This document shows positions 1 to 8,085 of a stretch of DNA of 50,968 nucleotides, piece by piece. Numbering within the stretch: position 1 is the first letter of the stretch; every line of letters starts with the position of its first letter. Source of the DNA: Opitutaceae bacterium. Its GTDB lineage: Bacteria; Verrucomicrobiota; Verrucomicrobiia; Opitutales; Opitutaceae. The notes below the pieces were generated by a model that was not told the origin of the DNA, did not search any database, and was given only the letters and a program-made list of their open reading frames with translations. The stretch covers positions 1 through 50,968 of the forward strand of contig JACFMR010000012.1 of NCBI GenBank assembly GCA_019455245.1, given 5' to 3'. Position numbers and translations under genes: made by a program.

Positions 1-465
1 GTAATCGATGCCGTCGGGATCGGTGTTGTCCAAAAACGACACGCTCATGCGATCGGTGCCGGGATGGCCCAGGGCGTGATTGACGAGCTGCGGGCCGAGC
101 GCCGATCCGCCGATGCCGACGACGAGCAAATGTTTGAAACGGGCCTTGGGGGCGGGCGCGACCGAGCCCGCATGCACCGCTGCGGTGAACTGCTTGATGC
201 GTTCCAGTGTCGTGGTGATCTCCGTGCGCAGCCCGGTGGCGGGCGCCAGTTGCGGGGCTCGCAGCCAGTAGTGCCCCACCATGCGGTTTTCATCCGGATT
301 GGCGATGGCGCCGCCTTCCAATTCCCGCATGGCGGCAAAGGCGCGCTGCATCGCCGGCTCCATGCGTTCCAGGTAGTCGTCGGGAAAGGGGATGCGGCTG
401 ATGTCGAGCGACACCCCCAGTTCGGCGTGGTGGCAGAAATGCTTTTTGAAACGGGACCAGCTCAT
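1..465 (-). CDS. pgi: Glucose-6-phosphate isomerase, 5' part (truncated by window edge)
   Basis: Interconverts glucose-6-phosphate and fructose-6-phosphate in glycolysis and gluconeogenesis in the cytoplasm. Only the first 155 codons are present; the frame is still open at base 1. The start is the ATG at 465-463 (MSWSRFKKHF). The sugar-phosphate-isomerase (SIS) signature HLLVVGIGGSALGPQ is visible near residues 111-125, followed by FLDNTDPDGID, which is typical of bacterial Pgi. The start lies 5 nt after the ilvD stop, so the two genes are probably cotranscribed. The family is clear; the catalytic C-terminal part lies outside the window. Confidence 0.9.
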   Translation of the reverse strand, partial: MSWSRFKKHFCHHAELGVSLDISRIPFPDDYLERMEPAMQRAFAAMRELEGGAIANPDENRMVGHYWLRAPQLAPATGLRTEITTTLERIKQFTAAVHAGSVAPAPKARFKHLLVVGIGGSALGPQLVNHALGHPGTDRMSVSFLDNTDPDGIDY

Positions 466-470
466 GGCGA

Positions 471-2195
471 TCAGAGGTTCTTGTCCGTCACCGCGCCTTC
501 AGAGGCGCTCGTGACCAGGCGGGCATATTTGGCGAGCACGCCGCGCTTTTCCTTCGGCGGCCGCGGTTGATTGGCCGCCATGCGCGCGGCGTATTCGGTG
601 TCGGGGATGAGCAGGCTGATGGTGTTTTTGACGGCGTCGATTTCAATCAGGTCGCCGTTGCACACGATGCCGATCGGGCCGCCGGTGGCGGCCTCGGGGG
701 TGATATGGCCGACGTCAAAGCCATGGCTGCCGCCGGAAAAGCGGCCGTCGGTGATGAGGGCGACATCCTTGATGAGACCGCGGCCGGCGACGGCGCTGGT
801 GGGGGAGAGCATCTCCCGCATGCCGGGGCCGCCGACCGGCCCCTCGTTGCGGATGACGACCACATCGCCCTTCACCACGTCGCCGCGCAGGATGCCCTTG
901 AGCGCGTCCTCTTCGCCTTCGTAAACCTTGGCGGTGCCCTTGAAATAAACGCCTTCCTTGCCGGTGATTTTGCCAACCGCGCCGGTCGGCGCGAGATTGC
1001 CATGGAGAATGCGCAGGTGGGTTTCCTTTTTGATCGGGTTGTCCCAGGGCCGGATGATGTCCTGTTCGTTCGGATACGCACCGTAGGGGCGGACATCCTT
1101 GAGGGTTTCGGCAATGGTTTCGCCGGTGACGGTGAGGCAGTTGCCATGCAACAGACCGCGGTCCAGCAGCAGTTTCATCATGGGCCGGATGCCGCCGATG
1201 CGGATGAGGTGGCTCATGTTGTATTTGCCGAACGGCTTGAGGTCCGCGAGCAGCGGGATGCGCTCGCCGATCCGCTTGAAATCGGCCAGCGAGAGTTCGA
1301 CTTCGGCCGCGTGCGCGATCGCCAGCAGGTGCAGGATGAGGTTGGTCGAACCACCGAGGGCGAGGCAGACCATGATGGCGTTTTCAAACGCCTCGCGCGT
1401 CAGGATGTCGCGCGGCCTGAGACCGCGGCGCAGCATGCCCATCACGGCGGCGCCGGCGCGTTCACAATCATCGCGCTTCTCGCGGCCGATGGCCAGTTGG
1501 GCGCTGCTGTTGGGCAGACTCATGCCCAGCACTTCGATGGCGCTGGCCATGGTGTTGGCGGTGTACATGCCACCGCAGGAACCGGGGCCGGGGATGGCGG
1601 AGCTTTCAACTTCCTTCAGCCCGGCGTCGTCGAGCTCGCCCTTGGCGTGCTTGCCGACGGCTTCGAACACGGAAACGATGTCGAGCGGTTTCTTCTGATC
1701 GCAGTCTCCCGGGGTGAAGCCCGGCAGGATCGTGCCGCCGTAAATGAAGACCGCCGGGCGGTTAAGCCGCGCGATGGCGATCATCGAGCCGGGCATGTTC
1801 TTGTCGCAGCCGCCGATCGCGATGAGGCCGTCAAAACCCTCGGCGGCCACCGCGGTCTCGATGGAATCGGCGATGACTTCGCGCGACACCAGGCTGTAGC
1901 GCATGCCCTGCGTGCCCATGCTGATGCCGTCGGTGACGGTGATGGTGTTGAAATAGACCGGTTTGCCCCCGGCGGCGTCGACGCCTTTGCGTGCGTGGTC
2001 GCTCAACTCACCGAGGTGAACGTTGCACGGGGTCATGTCGCTGGGCGAAGACACCACGGCGATCTGCGGCTTGGCGAAATCAGCGTCGGAAAAGCCGACG
2101 GCGCGCAGCATGGCGCGGGCGGGGGCGCGGTCATTGCCATCAACGACCGTGGCGGAGTGGGGACGGGGGATTTCGGGTGTGGGCGCGTGGTTCAT
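471..2195 (-). CDS. ilvD: Dihydroxy-acid dehydratase
   Basis: Iron-sulfur enzyme that dehydrates 2,3-dihydroxy-3-methylbutanoate and its isoleucine-pathway homologue in branched-chain amino acid synthesis. At 574 residues it has the normal length. The three cluster-ligand cysteines sit in the expected motifs TPCNVHLGEL, GGCDKNMPGSM and PGPGSCGGMYTANTM. GGSTNLILHLLAIA and the C-terminal DGRFSGGSHGFDVGHITPEA are also present. The start is the ATG at 2195. It is divergent from scpB across about 140 nt and followed 5 nt later by pgi. No leader-peptide attenuator is evident upstream. Confidence 0.97.
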   Translation of the reverse strand: MNHAPTPEIPRPHSATVVDGNDRAPARAMLRAVGFSDADFAKPQIAVVSSPSDMTPCNVHLGELSDHARKGVDAAGGKPVYFNTITVTDGISMGTQGMRYSLVSREVIADSIETAVAAEGFDGLIAIGGCDKNMPGSMIAIARLNRPAVFIYGGTILPGFTPGDCDQKKPLDIVSVFEAVGKHAKGELDDAGLKEVESSAIPGPGSCGGMYTANTMASAIEVLGMSLPNSSAQLAIGREKRDDCERAGAAVMGMLRRGLRPRDILTREAFENAIMVCLALGGSTNLILHLLAIAHAAEVELSLADFKRIGERIPLLADLKPFGKYNMSHLIRIGGIRPMMKLLLDRGLLHGNCLTVTGETIAETLKDVRPYGAYPNEQDIIRPWDNPIKKETHLRILHGNLAPTGAVGKITGKEGVYFKGTAKVYEGEEDALKGILRGDVVKGDVVVIRNEGPVGGPGMREMLSPTSAVAGRGLIKDVALITDGRFSGGSHGFDVGHITPEAATGGPIGIVCNGDLIEIDAVKNTISLLIPDTEYAARMAANQPRPPKEKRGVLAKYARLVTSASEGAVTDKNL

Positions 2196-2336
2196 TGCGA
2201 ATCATGCCAACCAACCAGCCGGAGCACCGTGCCGCAAGTCTCATGTCCGCGGTATGACAATCGGTCGCGGCAACTTCGCGTGCTTTCTTGGTTGCTTCAC
2301 CTTGGGCGTGACGCATTCACTGGCACCACTCATCGC

Positions 2337-3215
2337 ATGGCTTTCAATCTGCAAAAGGTTCTCAAGGCGCTGCTGCTTTCCTCCAACCAGCCCCTGTCCA
2401 TCAAGGACATCCAGTCCGCCTTCACCCGCTACCACGATACCCTGGCGAAGCAGACGACCCCGGCCCCGACGGACGCGGACGCAACGGGCGAAGCCGCCGC
2501 GTCCGGGATCGTGGCCGAGCCGGCGGCGGAAGAGGTGGTTGAATCGCATTTCGAGGGCGCGGATGACGCGGAGCTCTATCTGGAGGTGCCCTCGCTGGTC
2601 ACATCCGCGCAGATCCGGGAAACGATGGATGCGATCGCGGCAGAACTGCGGACGGCCGGGGACAGTCTGTTGCTGATCGAAGGCGCGAACGGTTATCGCC
2701 TGGTGACGCACCCGCGGTTTGCCCGTTGGGTGCGCGTCCTGCGCAACGATCCGCCCCCGGTCAAACTCAGCCAGTCGGCCTTGGAAACGTTGGCGGTCGT
2801 GGCCTACCGCCAACCGGTCACCCGGGGCGAAATCGAGACCATCCGCGGGGTGTCGGCCGAGGCCGGACTCAGCAAGCTGCTTGAGCGCGAGCTTATCTAC
2901 ATCGTCGGCCGGGCGGATTTGCCGGGACGGCCGATCCAATACGGCACGACCGACCAGTTCCTGGAATTCATCGGCATCAAATCCCTCGATGAACTGCCGG
3001 CCTCGGATGTCCTGTCGAACCGCCAGATCGATGATTGGCTGCAGACGGCGATGAATCCGGCCAAGCCCCCGGCCGATGCGGAGATGGGCCTACCCCTGGA
3101 GGAGGGGGAGGGCCAGACTCCCAATCTTGAGGAAGTGGTGGTCGAGCACGGCCCGGAGCTTGAAGCTGCACCCGCGGTCGACGGTCAGGCGCCGGATCCC
3201 GCCAAGGAGAACTGA
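2337..3215 (+). CDS. scpB: Segregation and condensation protein B
   Basis: Kleisin-associated subunit of the SMC-ScpAB condensin that organises and segregates the chromosome. Tandem winged-helix content is recognisable: MAFNLQKVLKALLLSSNQPL at the start, and LSQSALETLAVVAYRQPVTR with GRADLPGRPIQYGTTDQFLE in the second domain. At 292 residues it is longer than usual (about 180-200) because of an acidic low-complexity insertion near residues 40-75 and an acidic tail of about 50 residues. The frame stays open far upstream antisense to ilvD, but family similarity begins at the ATG at 2337. scpA is not adjacent. The gene ends 1 nt before pheA. Confidence 0.92.
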   Translation: MAFNLQKVLKALLLSSNQPLSIKDIQSAFTRYHDTLAKQTTPAPTDADATGEAAASGIVAEPAAEEVVESHFEGADDAELYLEVPSLVTSAQIRETMDAIAAELRTAGDSLLLIEGANGYRLVTHPRFARWVRVLRNDPPPVKLSQSALETLAVVAYRQPVTRGEIETIRGVSAEAGLSKLLERELIYIVGRADLPGRPIQYGTTDQFLEFIGIKSLDELPASDVLSNRQIDDWLQTAMNPAKPPADAEMGLPLEEGEGQTPNLEEVVVEHGPELEAAPAVDGQAPDPAKEN

Positions 3216-3216
3216 C

Positions 3217-4296
3217 ATGGACCTCGAACCCATCCGCAACAAGATCGACCTCATCGACCGCGAACTCGTCGCCCTGATCAACCGCCGGCTTTCCCTCGCA
3301 GCCGAGATCGGCAAAATCAAGCGCAGCAGCGGCGGCGAGATTTATGTGCCCGAGCGCGAGGATGCGGTGCTGCGCAAGGTGAGCGAGTTCAACGCAGGGC
3401 CGGTCAAGAACGAGGCGCTGCGCGCGATCTACCGGGAACTGATGTCCGCGGCCATCGCGCTGGAAAAGCCGCTGATGATCGCCTATCTCGGCCCCGAGGC
3501 GAGCAACACGCACGCGGCGGCCATGAAGAAATTCGGCGCCAGCGTCGACTATCACGCGATGGCGACCGTGGGCGACATTTTCACCGCGGTGGAGAAGGGC
3601 GAGTCGGACTACGCCGTGATTCCGATCGAGAATTCCACCGAAGGCTCAGTGCGCGAGGCGCTGGACAGCTTCGTGGAGAGCGACCTGAAGATCGTCGCGC
3701 AAATCTACCTTGAGATCACGCATGCGTTGATCGCCGGCTCCCCGTTGGAGAAGATCAACAAGGTCTATTCGAAGGACCAGGCGCTGGCCCAATGCCGCCA
3801 CTGGCTGCAGCGGCATTTGCCGCATGCCCAACTGATTGAGGCCTCCAGCACCTCGCGTGCGGTGCAGATCGCCCGCGACGAGCCGGGCAGCGCGGCGGTG
3901 GCCGGCGAACTGGCCGCCCGGCATTATGGGGTGCCGGTCGTCGTGGCGAACATCCAGGACAAGCCGGACAACACGACCCGCTTCTTTGTCATCGGACGCA
4001 AGGCCGCCGGTCCGGTGGGCGGCGGCAAGGACATCTCCAGCTTCCTGATCTCGCTCGGCGACGAGGCGGCCTCGCATTCCGGCGCCTTGTTGAAAATGCT
4101 CATGCCGCTGGCGGAGCGGGGGGTCAACCTGACCAAGATCGAGTCCCGCCCGAGCAAGAAGCGTCCGTGGGATTACTATTTCTTCATCGATGTGACCGGC
4201 CACTACGACGATCCGGCGATGAAGGAGGCCCTGTCCGACCTGAAGAAGTTCTGTCCGTTGGTGAAGTGGCTCGGCAGCTATCCCGCGGTCAGCTGA
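3217..4296 (+). CDS. pheA: Bifunctional chorismate mutase/prephenate dehydratase (P-protein)
   Basis: Converts chorismate to prephenate and then to phenylpyruvate for phenylalanine synthesis. 359 residues in three parts. The N-terminal chorismate mutase domain spans about 1-85 (IDLIDRELVALINRRLSLA). The prephenate dehydratase domain spans about 87-275, opening with IAYLGPEASNTHAA and carrying the catalytic TRFFVIGR. A C-terminal ACT domain follows with the GALLKML and ESRPSKKRPWDYYFF elements that bind phenylalanine, so feedback inhibition is likely. The ATG at 3217 is 1 nt after the scpB stop and is served by AAGGAGA inside scpB. Translational coupling with scpB is likely. Confidence 0.96.
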   Translation: MDLEPIRNKIDLIDRELVALINRRLSLAAEIGKIKRSSGGEIYVPEREDAVLRKVSEFNAGPVKNEALRAIYRELMSAAIALEKPLMIAYLGPEASNTHAAAMKKFGASVDYHAMATVGDIFTAVEKGESDYAVIPIENSTEGSVREALDSFVESDLKIVAQIYLEITHALIAGSPLEKINKVYSKDQALAQCRHWLQRHLPHAQLIEASSTSRAVQIARDEPGSAAVAGELAARHYGVPVVVANIQDKPDNTTRFFVIGRKAAGPVGGGKDISSFLISLGDEAASHSGALLKMLMPLAERGVNLTKIESRPSKKRPWDYYFFIDVTGHYDDPAMKEALSDLKKFCPLVKWLGSYPAVS

Positions 4297-4303
4297 GTTG
4301 CTC

Positions 4304-5317
4304 ATGGCCGCGCCGTTGCGAATCGGATTGATCGGCGCCGGCGCCAACACACGCGAGCGGCACATCCCGGGCTTTCAGGCCCTTGCCGGCGTGGAAGTGG
4401 TGACGGTGGCCAACCGCACGATCGCGTCGGCGCAGCGGGTGGCGGCTGAATTTTCGATTCCGCGCGTCGCGCCGGACTGGCAATCGGTCGTGGCTGATCC
4501 GGCGGTGGATGCGATCTGCATCGGTACCTGGCCCTATCTGCACGCCGAGATCGCCTGTGCCGCCCTGGCCGCCGGCAAGCATGTGTTGACCGAGGCGCGC
4601 ATGGCCCGCGACCTGCCGGAGGCGGAGCACATGCTGGCGGCCGCCCGGGCCCGCCCGGAATTGATCGCGCAGGTCGTCCCTTCGCCAATGACGTTGGAAT
4701 GCGATGCCACCATCCGCGCCATGATCGCGGACGGGGTGTTGGGCGAAGTGCGGGAGATTTGTGTCACGCAAACCATGGGAGCGTATGCCAATCCGGACGC
4801 ACCGATGACCTGGCGGCAGGACATTGCCCTGAGCGGACACAACACGCTCACGCTGGGAATTTACTACGAAGCGGTGCTGCGTTGGATGGATGAAGATGTC
4901 CGGGTGGACGCCGCTCAGGCCGGGATTTTCACCAAGCAGCGCCGGTGTGCCGATGGCACCATGGCCGCCGTGCTCATCCCCGAAAGCCTGTCTGTGCTGG
5001 GTCGTTACCAGAACGGTTGTCGGCTGCTCATGCATCTCAGCGGGGTGGAATCCGGACCGCCGCGCAACGAGATCCGGATCAATGGCAGCAAGGGCGGCCT
5101 GCGGCTGGCGGTGCCGGAGAAAACTTTGTGGCATGCCCGCCCGGGACAGCCGGAAACGCAGGTGGCAATTCCGGCGGCAGAGCGCCGCGGCTGGCAGGTT
5201 GAGGCGGATTTTGTCGCTTCGATCCGCGACGGCACGCCGGTCAGGCTGACGGATTTTGCGACCGGCGTGCGCACGATGCGGTTTACTGACGACGTGTGGG
5301 CGGCATGGCAGCGCTGA
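4304..5317 (+). CDS. Gfo/Idh/MocA-family oxidoreductase, atypical active-site motif
   Basis: NAD(P)-dependent oxidoreductase of the glucose-fructose oxidoreductase/inositol dehydrogenase family; substrate unknown. It has an N-terminal Rossmann fold (LRIGLIGAGANTRERHIPGF), the usual second strand and helix (VVTVANRT), and a C-terminal alpha/beta domain ending near residue 337. The family normally has EKP after the GKHV segment, supplying the catalytic lysine. Here the sequence reads GKHVLTEARMA, so that lysine is missing. The ATG at 4304 (MAAPLRIG) is preferred to the TTG at 4298. It lies 7 nt after pheA on the same strand. Assignment to the family is firm; enzymatic activity is uncertain. Confidence 0.85.
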   Translation: MAAPLRIGLIGAGANTRERHIPGFQALAGVEVVTVANRTIASAQRVAAEFSIPRVAPDWQSVVADPAVDAICIGTWPYLHAEIACAALAAGKHVLTEARMARDLPEAEHMLAAARARPELIAQVVPSPMTLECDATIRAMIADGVLGEVREICVTQTMGAYANPDAPMTWRQDIALSGHNTLTLGIYYEAVLRWMDEDVRVDAAQAGIFTKQRRCADGTMAAVLIPESLSVLGRYQNGCRLLMHLSGVESGPPRNEIRINGSKGGLRLAVPEKTLWHARPGQPETQVAIPAAERRGWQVEADFVASIRDGTPVRLTDFATGVRTMRFTDDVWAAWQR

Positions 5318-5347
5318 CCTTGCGGTCACGTCAGGCGATGCCCGGAC

Positions 5348-6493
5348 TCAATCGAGCATGATTTGCCATTGGTTTTCGCGCGCGGCGCGGGCGGCCTTGA
5401 GCGCGCCCATGGCCACGTAGCGCTTGAAGTCCTGCCCGGCGAGGCGGACCTTGGGCGATTCAAAACCATCCTCGACGAGGCGTTTTTGCAGCACGGTGTC
5501 GATGCCTTTGATCTGCGAACCCCCGCCGGTGATGATGATGTTCTGCAGCAGGGTGACCACGGAATCCGACGAGGCCCGGGCGATCAAGGTCGTCAGCGCA
5601 GGATAGATTTTTTCGATCAGCTGGTTGCAGGCATTGCCGATGACATCGCCCAGTTCCAACGTCCGGGCCTTGCCGCCGAGCACAACCTTGACGTCGATCG
5701 GCTTGCGGGACGGACCGACGTAAGCATGGGCCTCCTTGATCTCCCGCACCTTGTGCCGCGACAAACCGTTGTTCGGATAGGTGCGGTTCAACTCGTCCTG
5801 CATGAGCTGGTCGATGGCATCACCCGCAAACGCGATGCTGATCTGATCCTCGCTGGTGGGAAAGTAACCCTGCACCAAACAGAGGTCACTGGTACCGCCA
5901 CCGATGTCGACGAACAGCGAGTTAACCACCGGGTCGATGTAGCCCGGTTGGCCCAACCGGTTGTCATCGCGATAGCCCAGCGCGGCAAGAAACGGTTCAG
6001 GGATCAGCAACACCCGGTCGAAGACCCGGTGAACGCAGCGGCGGAAATTCTCGCGGGCCTCCTCGTCGGCATTCGCGGGCACACCGATCACTGCGCGCAG
6101 CTCCGCCAGCCCGGAGGGATCGGCCAACATGCGGATATGCCGGATGAAGTCATGCGCGGCCTCGGGGTGGGCGATGATGCCTTCCTCCAACGGGGCCACC
6201 AACTTGACATGGAGCATGTTTTCCACGGCCGCATCGCCGAAAAGCTTGGGGACATTGCCGGCGATGATGCCGTCGACGATGCCGTCCTTAACGTAACCCA
6301 CGCAGGTCGACACGACCTTGCTCACGGTGATATCACCGCCCTCCGCCGGGCCGGCGAGCACGCAGGATTTGTTGGTGCCGAAATCGAGGCCGACCAGAAT
6401 GGTCTTCGATTTCGAGACGGCCGGACGGGAAGCGTGCTGCGCGTTCGCGACACTTGGGGCGGAGGCGGGTTTTTCGACGGTTGTGGTACTCAT
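5348..6493 (-). CDS. MamK-like bacterial actin
   Basis: Filament-forming ATPase of the actin superfamily, 381 residues. After a flexible Ser/Ala-rich lead of about 30 residues come phosphate-1 (LVGLDFGTNKSCV, residues 34-45), phosphate-2 (LFVDIGGGTSDLCLV, 193-207) and the adenosine motif (NIIITGGGSQIKGI, 318-331). VIGVPANADEEAREN and TSEDQISIAFAGDAIDQLM resemble magnetosome MamK more than MreB, judged from memory of the MamK sequence. No membrane-binding amphipathic helix is obvious. It lies downstream of two small unknown genes on the same strand, with gaps of about 40-50 nt. No magnetosome genes are present, so a role in magnetotaxis is not implied; positioning, segregation or shape are possible. 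Confidence 0.82.
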   Translation of the reverse strand: MSTTTVEKPASAPSVANAQHASRPAVSKSKTILVGLDFGTNKSCVLAGPAEGGDITVSKVVSTCVGYVKDGIVDGIIAGNVPKLFGDAAVENMLHVKLVAPLEEGIIAHPEAAHDFIRHIRMLADPSGLAELRAVIGVPANADEEARENFRRCVHRVFDRVLLIPEPFLAALGYRDDNRLGQPGYIDPVVNSLFVDIGGGTSDLCLVQGYFPTSEDQISIAFAGDAIDQLMQDELNRTYPNNGLSRHKVREIKEAHAYVGPSRKPIDVKVVLGGKARTLELGDVIGNACNQLIEKIYPALTTLIARASSDSVVTLLQNIIITGGGSQIKGIDTVLQKRLVEDGFESPKVRLAGQDFKRYVAMGALKAARAARENQWQIMLD

Positions 6494-6535
6494 GAGTGAC
6501 GGTGGTTATGGTTTCGGTTGCCGGATCAGAAAAAA

Positions 6536-6967
6536 TCAACGGCGCCGGGAGGCGGCGCTTTGGGTGAGCATGTCGTCAATGAAGCCTGCAATCCCCTCGG
6601 GCGCGGTCTGACGGCGGTCGGGCGCGGGCTGTTTGCGCCCGGCATTTGCCGCAGGGGCCGAAGTCTCGTTTTCGGTCGGGCGCGCGAGGATGGATTGGAG
6701 CAGCGGAGCCAGCAGTTCGGCGAGGAGGGCGACGTCGCGCACACGGGCTTCTTCCGCGTGCAACAGGTCCTGCAGGCGGTCGCCGGGCAGATGTCCGTTG
6801 CTCATCAAATCCTGCATGATGGGAGCGAGCTGCCCTTGCTCCAGCCGGTCGGCGGCGGCGGGCTGGCCTTGCTGTCGCAGGAGGCAGACACGACGGTGCA
6901 ACTCCAACGCATCGTGCAATGCACGGGAGTACTCGGGGGCTACGGGTGACGGCGATAAAAGGCTCAA
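6536..6967 (-). CDS. Hypothetical helical protein upstream of the MamK-like actin
   Basis: Not recognised. 143 residues from a TTG start, since no ATG or GTG is available near the N-terminus. Residues 10-100 look mostly alpha-helical (YSRALHDALELHRRVCLLRQ, then DVALLAELLAPLLQSILARP). A disordered Pro/Arg-rich segment follows, then a short helical tail (GIAGFIDDMLTQ) that could be a docking peptide. It lies 42 nt upstream of the MamK-like gene on the same strand, so a filament partner or regulator is a reasonable guess. The opposite strand is also open here, but the minus frame has the more protein-like composition. Confidence 0.55.
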   Translation of the reverse strand: MSLLSPSPVAPEYSRALHDALELHRRVCLLRQQGQPAAADRLEQGQLAPIMQDLMSNGHLPGDRLQDLLHAEEARVRDVALLAELLAPLLQSILARPTENETSAPAANAGRKQPAPDRRQTAPEGIAGFIDDMLTQSAASRRR

Positions 6968-7016
6968 GGTCGCGGCACTAGACCACGATCACCCCCGGTG
7001 GTTCGCAAAAGACCGC

Positions 7017-7385
7017 TTAAACTCCAAATCGGGCATCGCCCCGCTGGACGGCTGCCGGAGTAACATTCAGGCTGCTGGTCGACGCAAAAAGCAATGGCCG
7101 GTCACGGTAACGCCAGAAATAAATGGCCGCGAGAACCGCGAAAAACAGGACGAGAGCCAGGGCCGCATAGAGCAGGCAGCCGCGTTTGGTGGCGCGTTGG
7201 GCACCCTCGGGGTCCGGGGCATATTCTGGCATGATTCCCATGGACCGGGGGCCGGATTCGAGCGGAGCAGGCGCGGGCGGAGTCGCCGGTGGCTCCGCGG
7301 CGGCAATTTCCCGGTCGAGCCACTCCAGGTGCAGGCTCACCAGGGCGCGTTGCCGGCGAAGTTCGGAGAGGCGGTCTGGGGACAT
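7017..7385 (-). CDS. Small single-pass membrane protein, first gene of the actin unit
   Basis: Not recognised. 122 residues: a short N-terminal charged helix (DRLSELRRQRALVSLHLEWL), a Pro/Ala-rich linker, and one clear membrane helix near residues 69-92 (GCLLYAALALVLFFAVLAAI). A short C-terminal extracytoplasmic tail follows. The N-terminus is probably cytoplasmic, which would allow it to anchor a partner at the membrane. The start is the ATG at 7385. It is separated from rpmA by the terminator at 7416-7444 and therefore begins a new transcript with the helical gene and the MamK-like gene. Confidence 0.6.
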   Translation of the reverse strand: MSPDRLSELRRQRALVSLHLEWLDREIAAAEPPATPPAPAPLESGPRSMGIMPEYAPDPEGAQRATKRGCLLYAALALVLFFAVLAAIYFWRYRDRPLLFASTSSLNVTPAAVQRGDARFGV

Positions 7386-7415
7386 GGGGAAGCCGTCGTG
7401 CAGGGGGCAGACAAC

Positions 7416-7444
7416 AAAAAACGCAGCCTGAATCAGGCTGCGTT
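7416..7444 (-). terminator. Rho-independent terminator after rpmA
   Basis: Perfect 12-bp inverted repeat (AACGCAGCCTGA and its complement) at 7420-7444. Read on the minus strand it is followed by a run of six T (plus-strand A run at 7416-7421). It lies 26 nt past the rpmA stop and ends the rplU-rpmA transcript. Confidence 0.92.
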
Positions 7445-7469
7445 GGCAATTGAGAAACAGGAGTTTCGC

Positions 7470-7709
7470 TCAGACGATCTCCACGCGACGGTGGATCTTG
7501 TCGAACTTCACCACGCCGTCCTTGAGGGCGAAGAGCGTCCAATCGCGCCCCACGCCGACATTGCGGCCCGGGTGGATGCGCGTACCGCGCTGGCGGACAA
7601 TGATGCTGCCGGCCAAGACCGACTCACCGCCGAACGTTTTGATGCCGAGCCGCTGGGAATTGCTGTCGCGACCGTTGCTTGATGATCCCTGACCTTTCTT
7701 ATGCGCCAT
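7470..7709 (-). CDS. rpmA: 50S ribosomal protein L27
   Basis: Large-subunit ribosomal protein whose N-terminus reaches the peptidyl-transferase centre. 79 residues with the characteristic [20 protein letters not shown] start and [19 protein letters not shown] core. The start begins directly with MAHKKG, so there is no cleavable Firmicutes-type N-terminal extension. It has one of the few good Shine-Dalgarno sites in the window (AAGGAG upstream of the ATG at 7709). It is paired with rplU as in most bacteria. Confidence 0.98.
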   Translation of the reverse strand: MAHKKGQGSSSNGRDSNSQRLGIKTFGGESVLAGSIIVRQRGTRIHPGRNVGVGRDWTLFALKDGVVKFDKIHRRVEIV

Positions 7710-7723
7710 GACGTATGTTCTCC

Positions 7724-8038
7724 TTAAGCTTTGATGGACTCAATCTTGATGACCGAGAGCTCCTGGCGATGGCCGCGTTTGCGCTCCATGCCCTTGCGCT
7801 TCTTCTTCTTGAAGATGATGACCTTCTTGGCGCGTTTGTTTTCGAGGACCTTGGCCGAAACCATGGCACCGTCGAGCAACGGGGCGCCGACCTTGAAATT
7901 CTCACCTTCGCCGGCCGCGAGAACGTCCTTGATCTCCACCGTGGACCCGGCCTCGGTGTTGCGATAGCGGTTAACAATCAGGATGTCGCCCTCGGAAACA
8001 GTGAACTGCTGGCCTTGGGTTTTGATAGTGGCTTTCAT
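7724..8038 (-). CDS. rplU: 50S ribosomal protein L21
   Basis: Large-subunit protein that contacts 23S rRNA and partners with L20. 104 residues beginning [20 protein letters not shown], with the basic [20 protein letters not shown] stretch typical of L21. The frame opens further upstream, but that would overlap the preceding gene, and L21 similarity starts at the ATG at 8038. A perfect hairpin sits immediately upstream and would cover the translation-initiation region. It is followed 14 nt later by rpmA. Confidence 0.98.
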   Translation of the reverse strand: MKATIKTQGQQFTVSEGDILIVNRYRNTEAGSTVEIKDVLAAGEGENFKVGAPLLDGAMVSAKVLENKRAKKVIIFKKKKRKGMERKRGHRQELSVIKIESIKA

Positions 8039-8042
8039 GGAT

Positions 8043-8065
8043 AAAACCGCGGATAAAGCGGTTTT
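8043..8065 (-). promoter_or_regulatory. Perfect hairpin in the rplU leader
   Basis: Inverted repeat AAAACCGC / GCGGTTTT with a 7-nt loop, ending 4 nt before the rplU ATG on the minus strand. It has no downstream U-tract on that strand, so it is more likely a translational control or mRNA-processing element than a terminator. An upstream TTGCGT and TTTATC about 18 nt apart could form a weak promoter overlapping it. Confidence 0.45.
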
Positions 8066-8085
8066 GAGCTGGCGAACGCAAGGAT

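Noticed and set aside
567..2336. Long open frame antisense to ilvD that joins scpB in frame
   Set aside because: The translated part has Asp/Gly/Ala/His shadow composition typical of the complement of a high-GC gene. ScpB similarity begins only at 2337.
5348..6493. Magnetosome island
   Set aside because: Only a MamK-like actin is present. No mamA, mamB, mamM, mamE or mms-type genes lie nearby.
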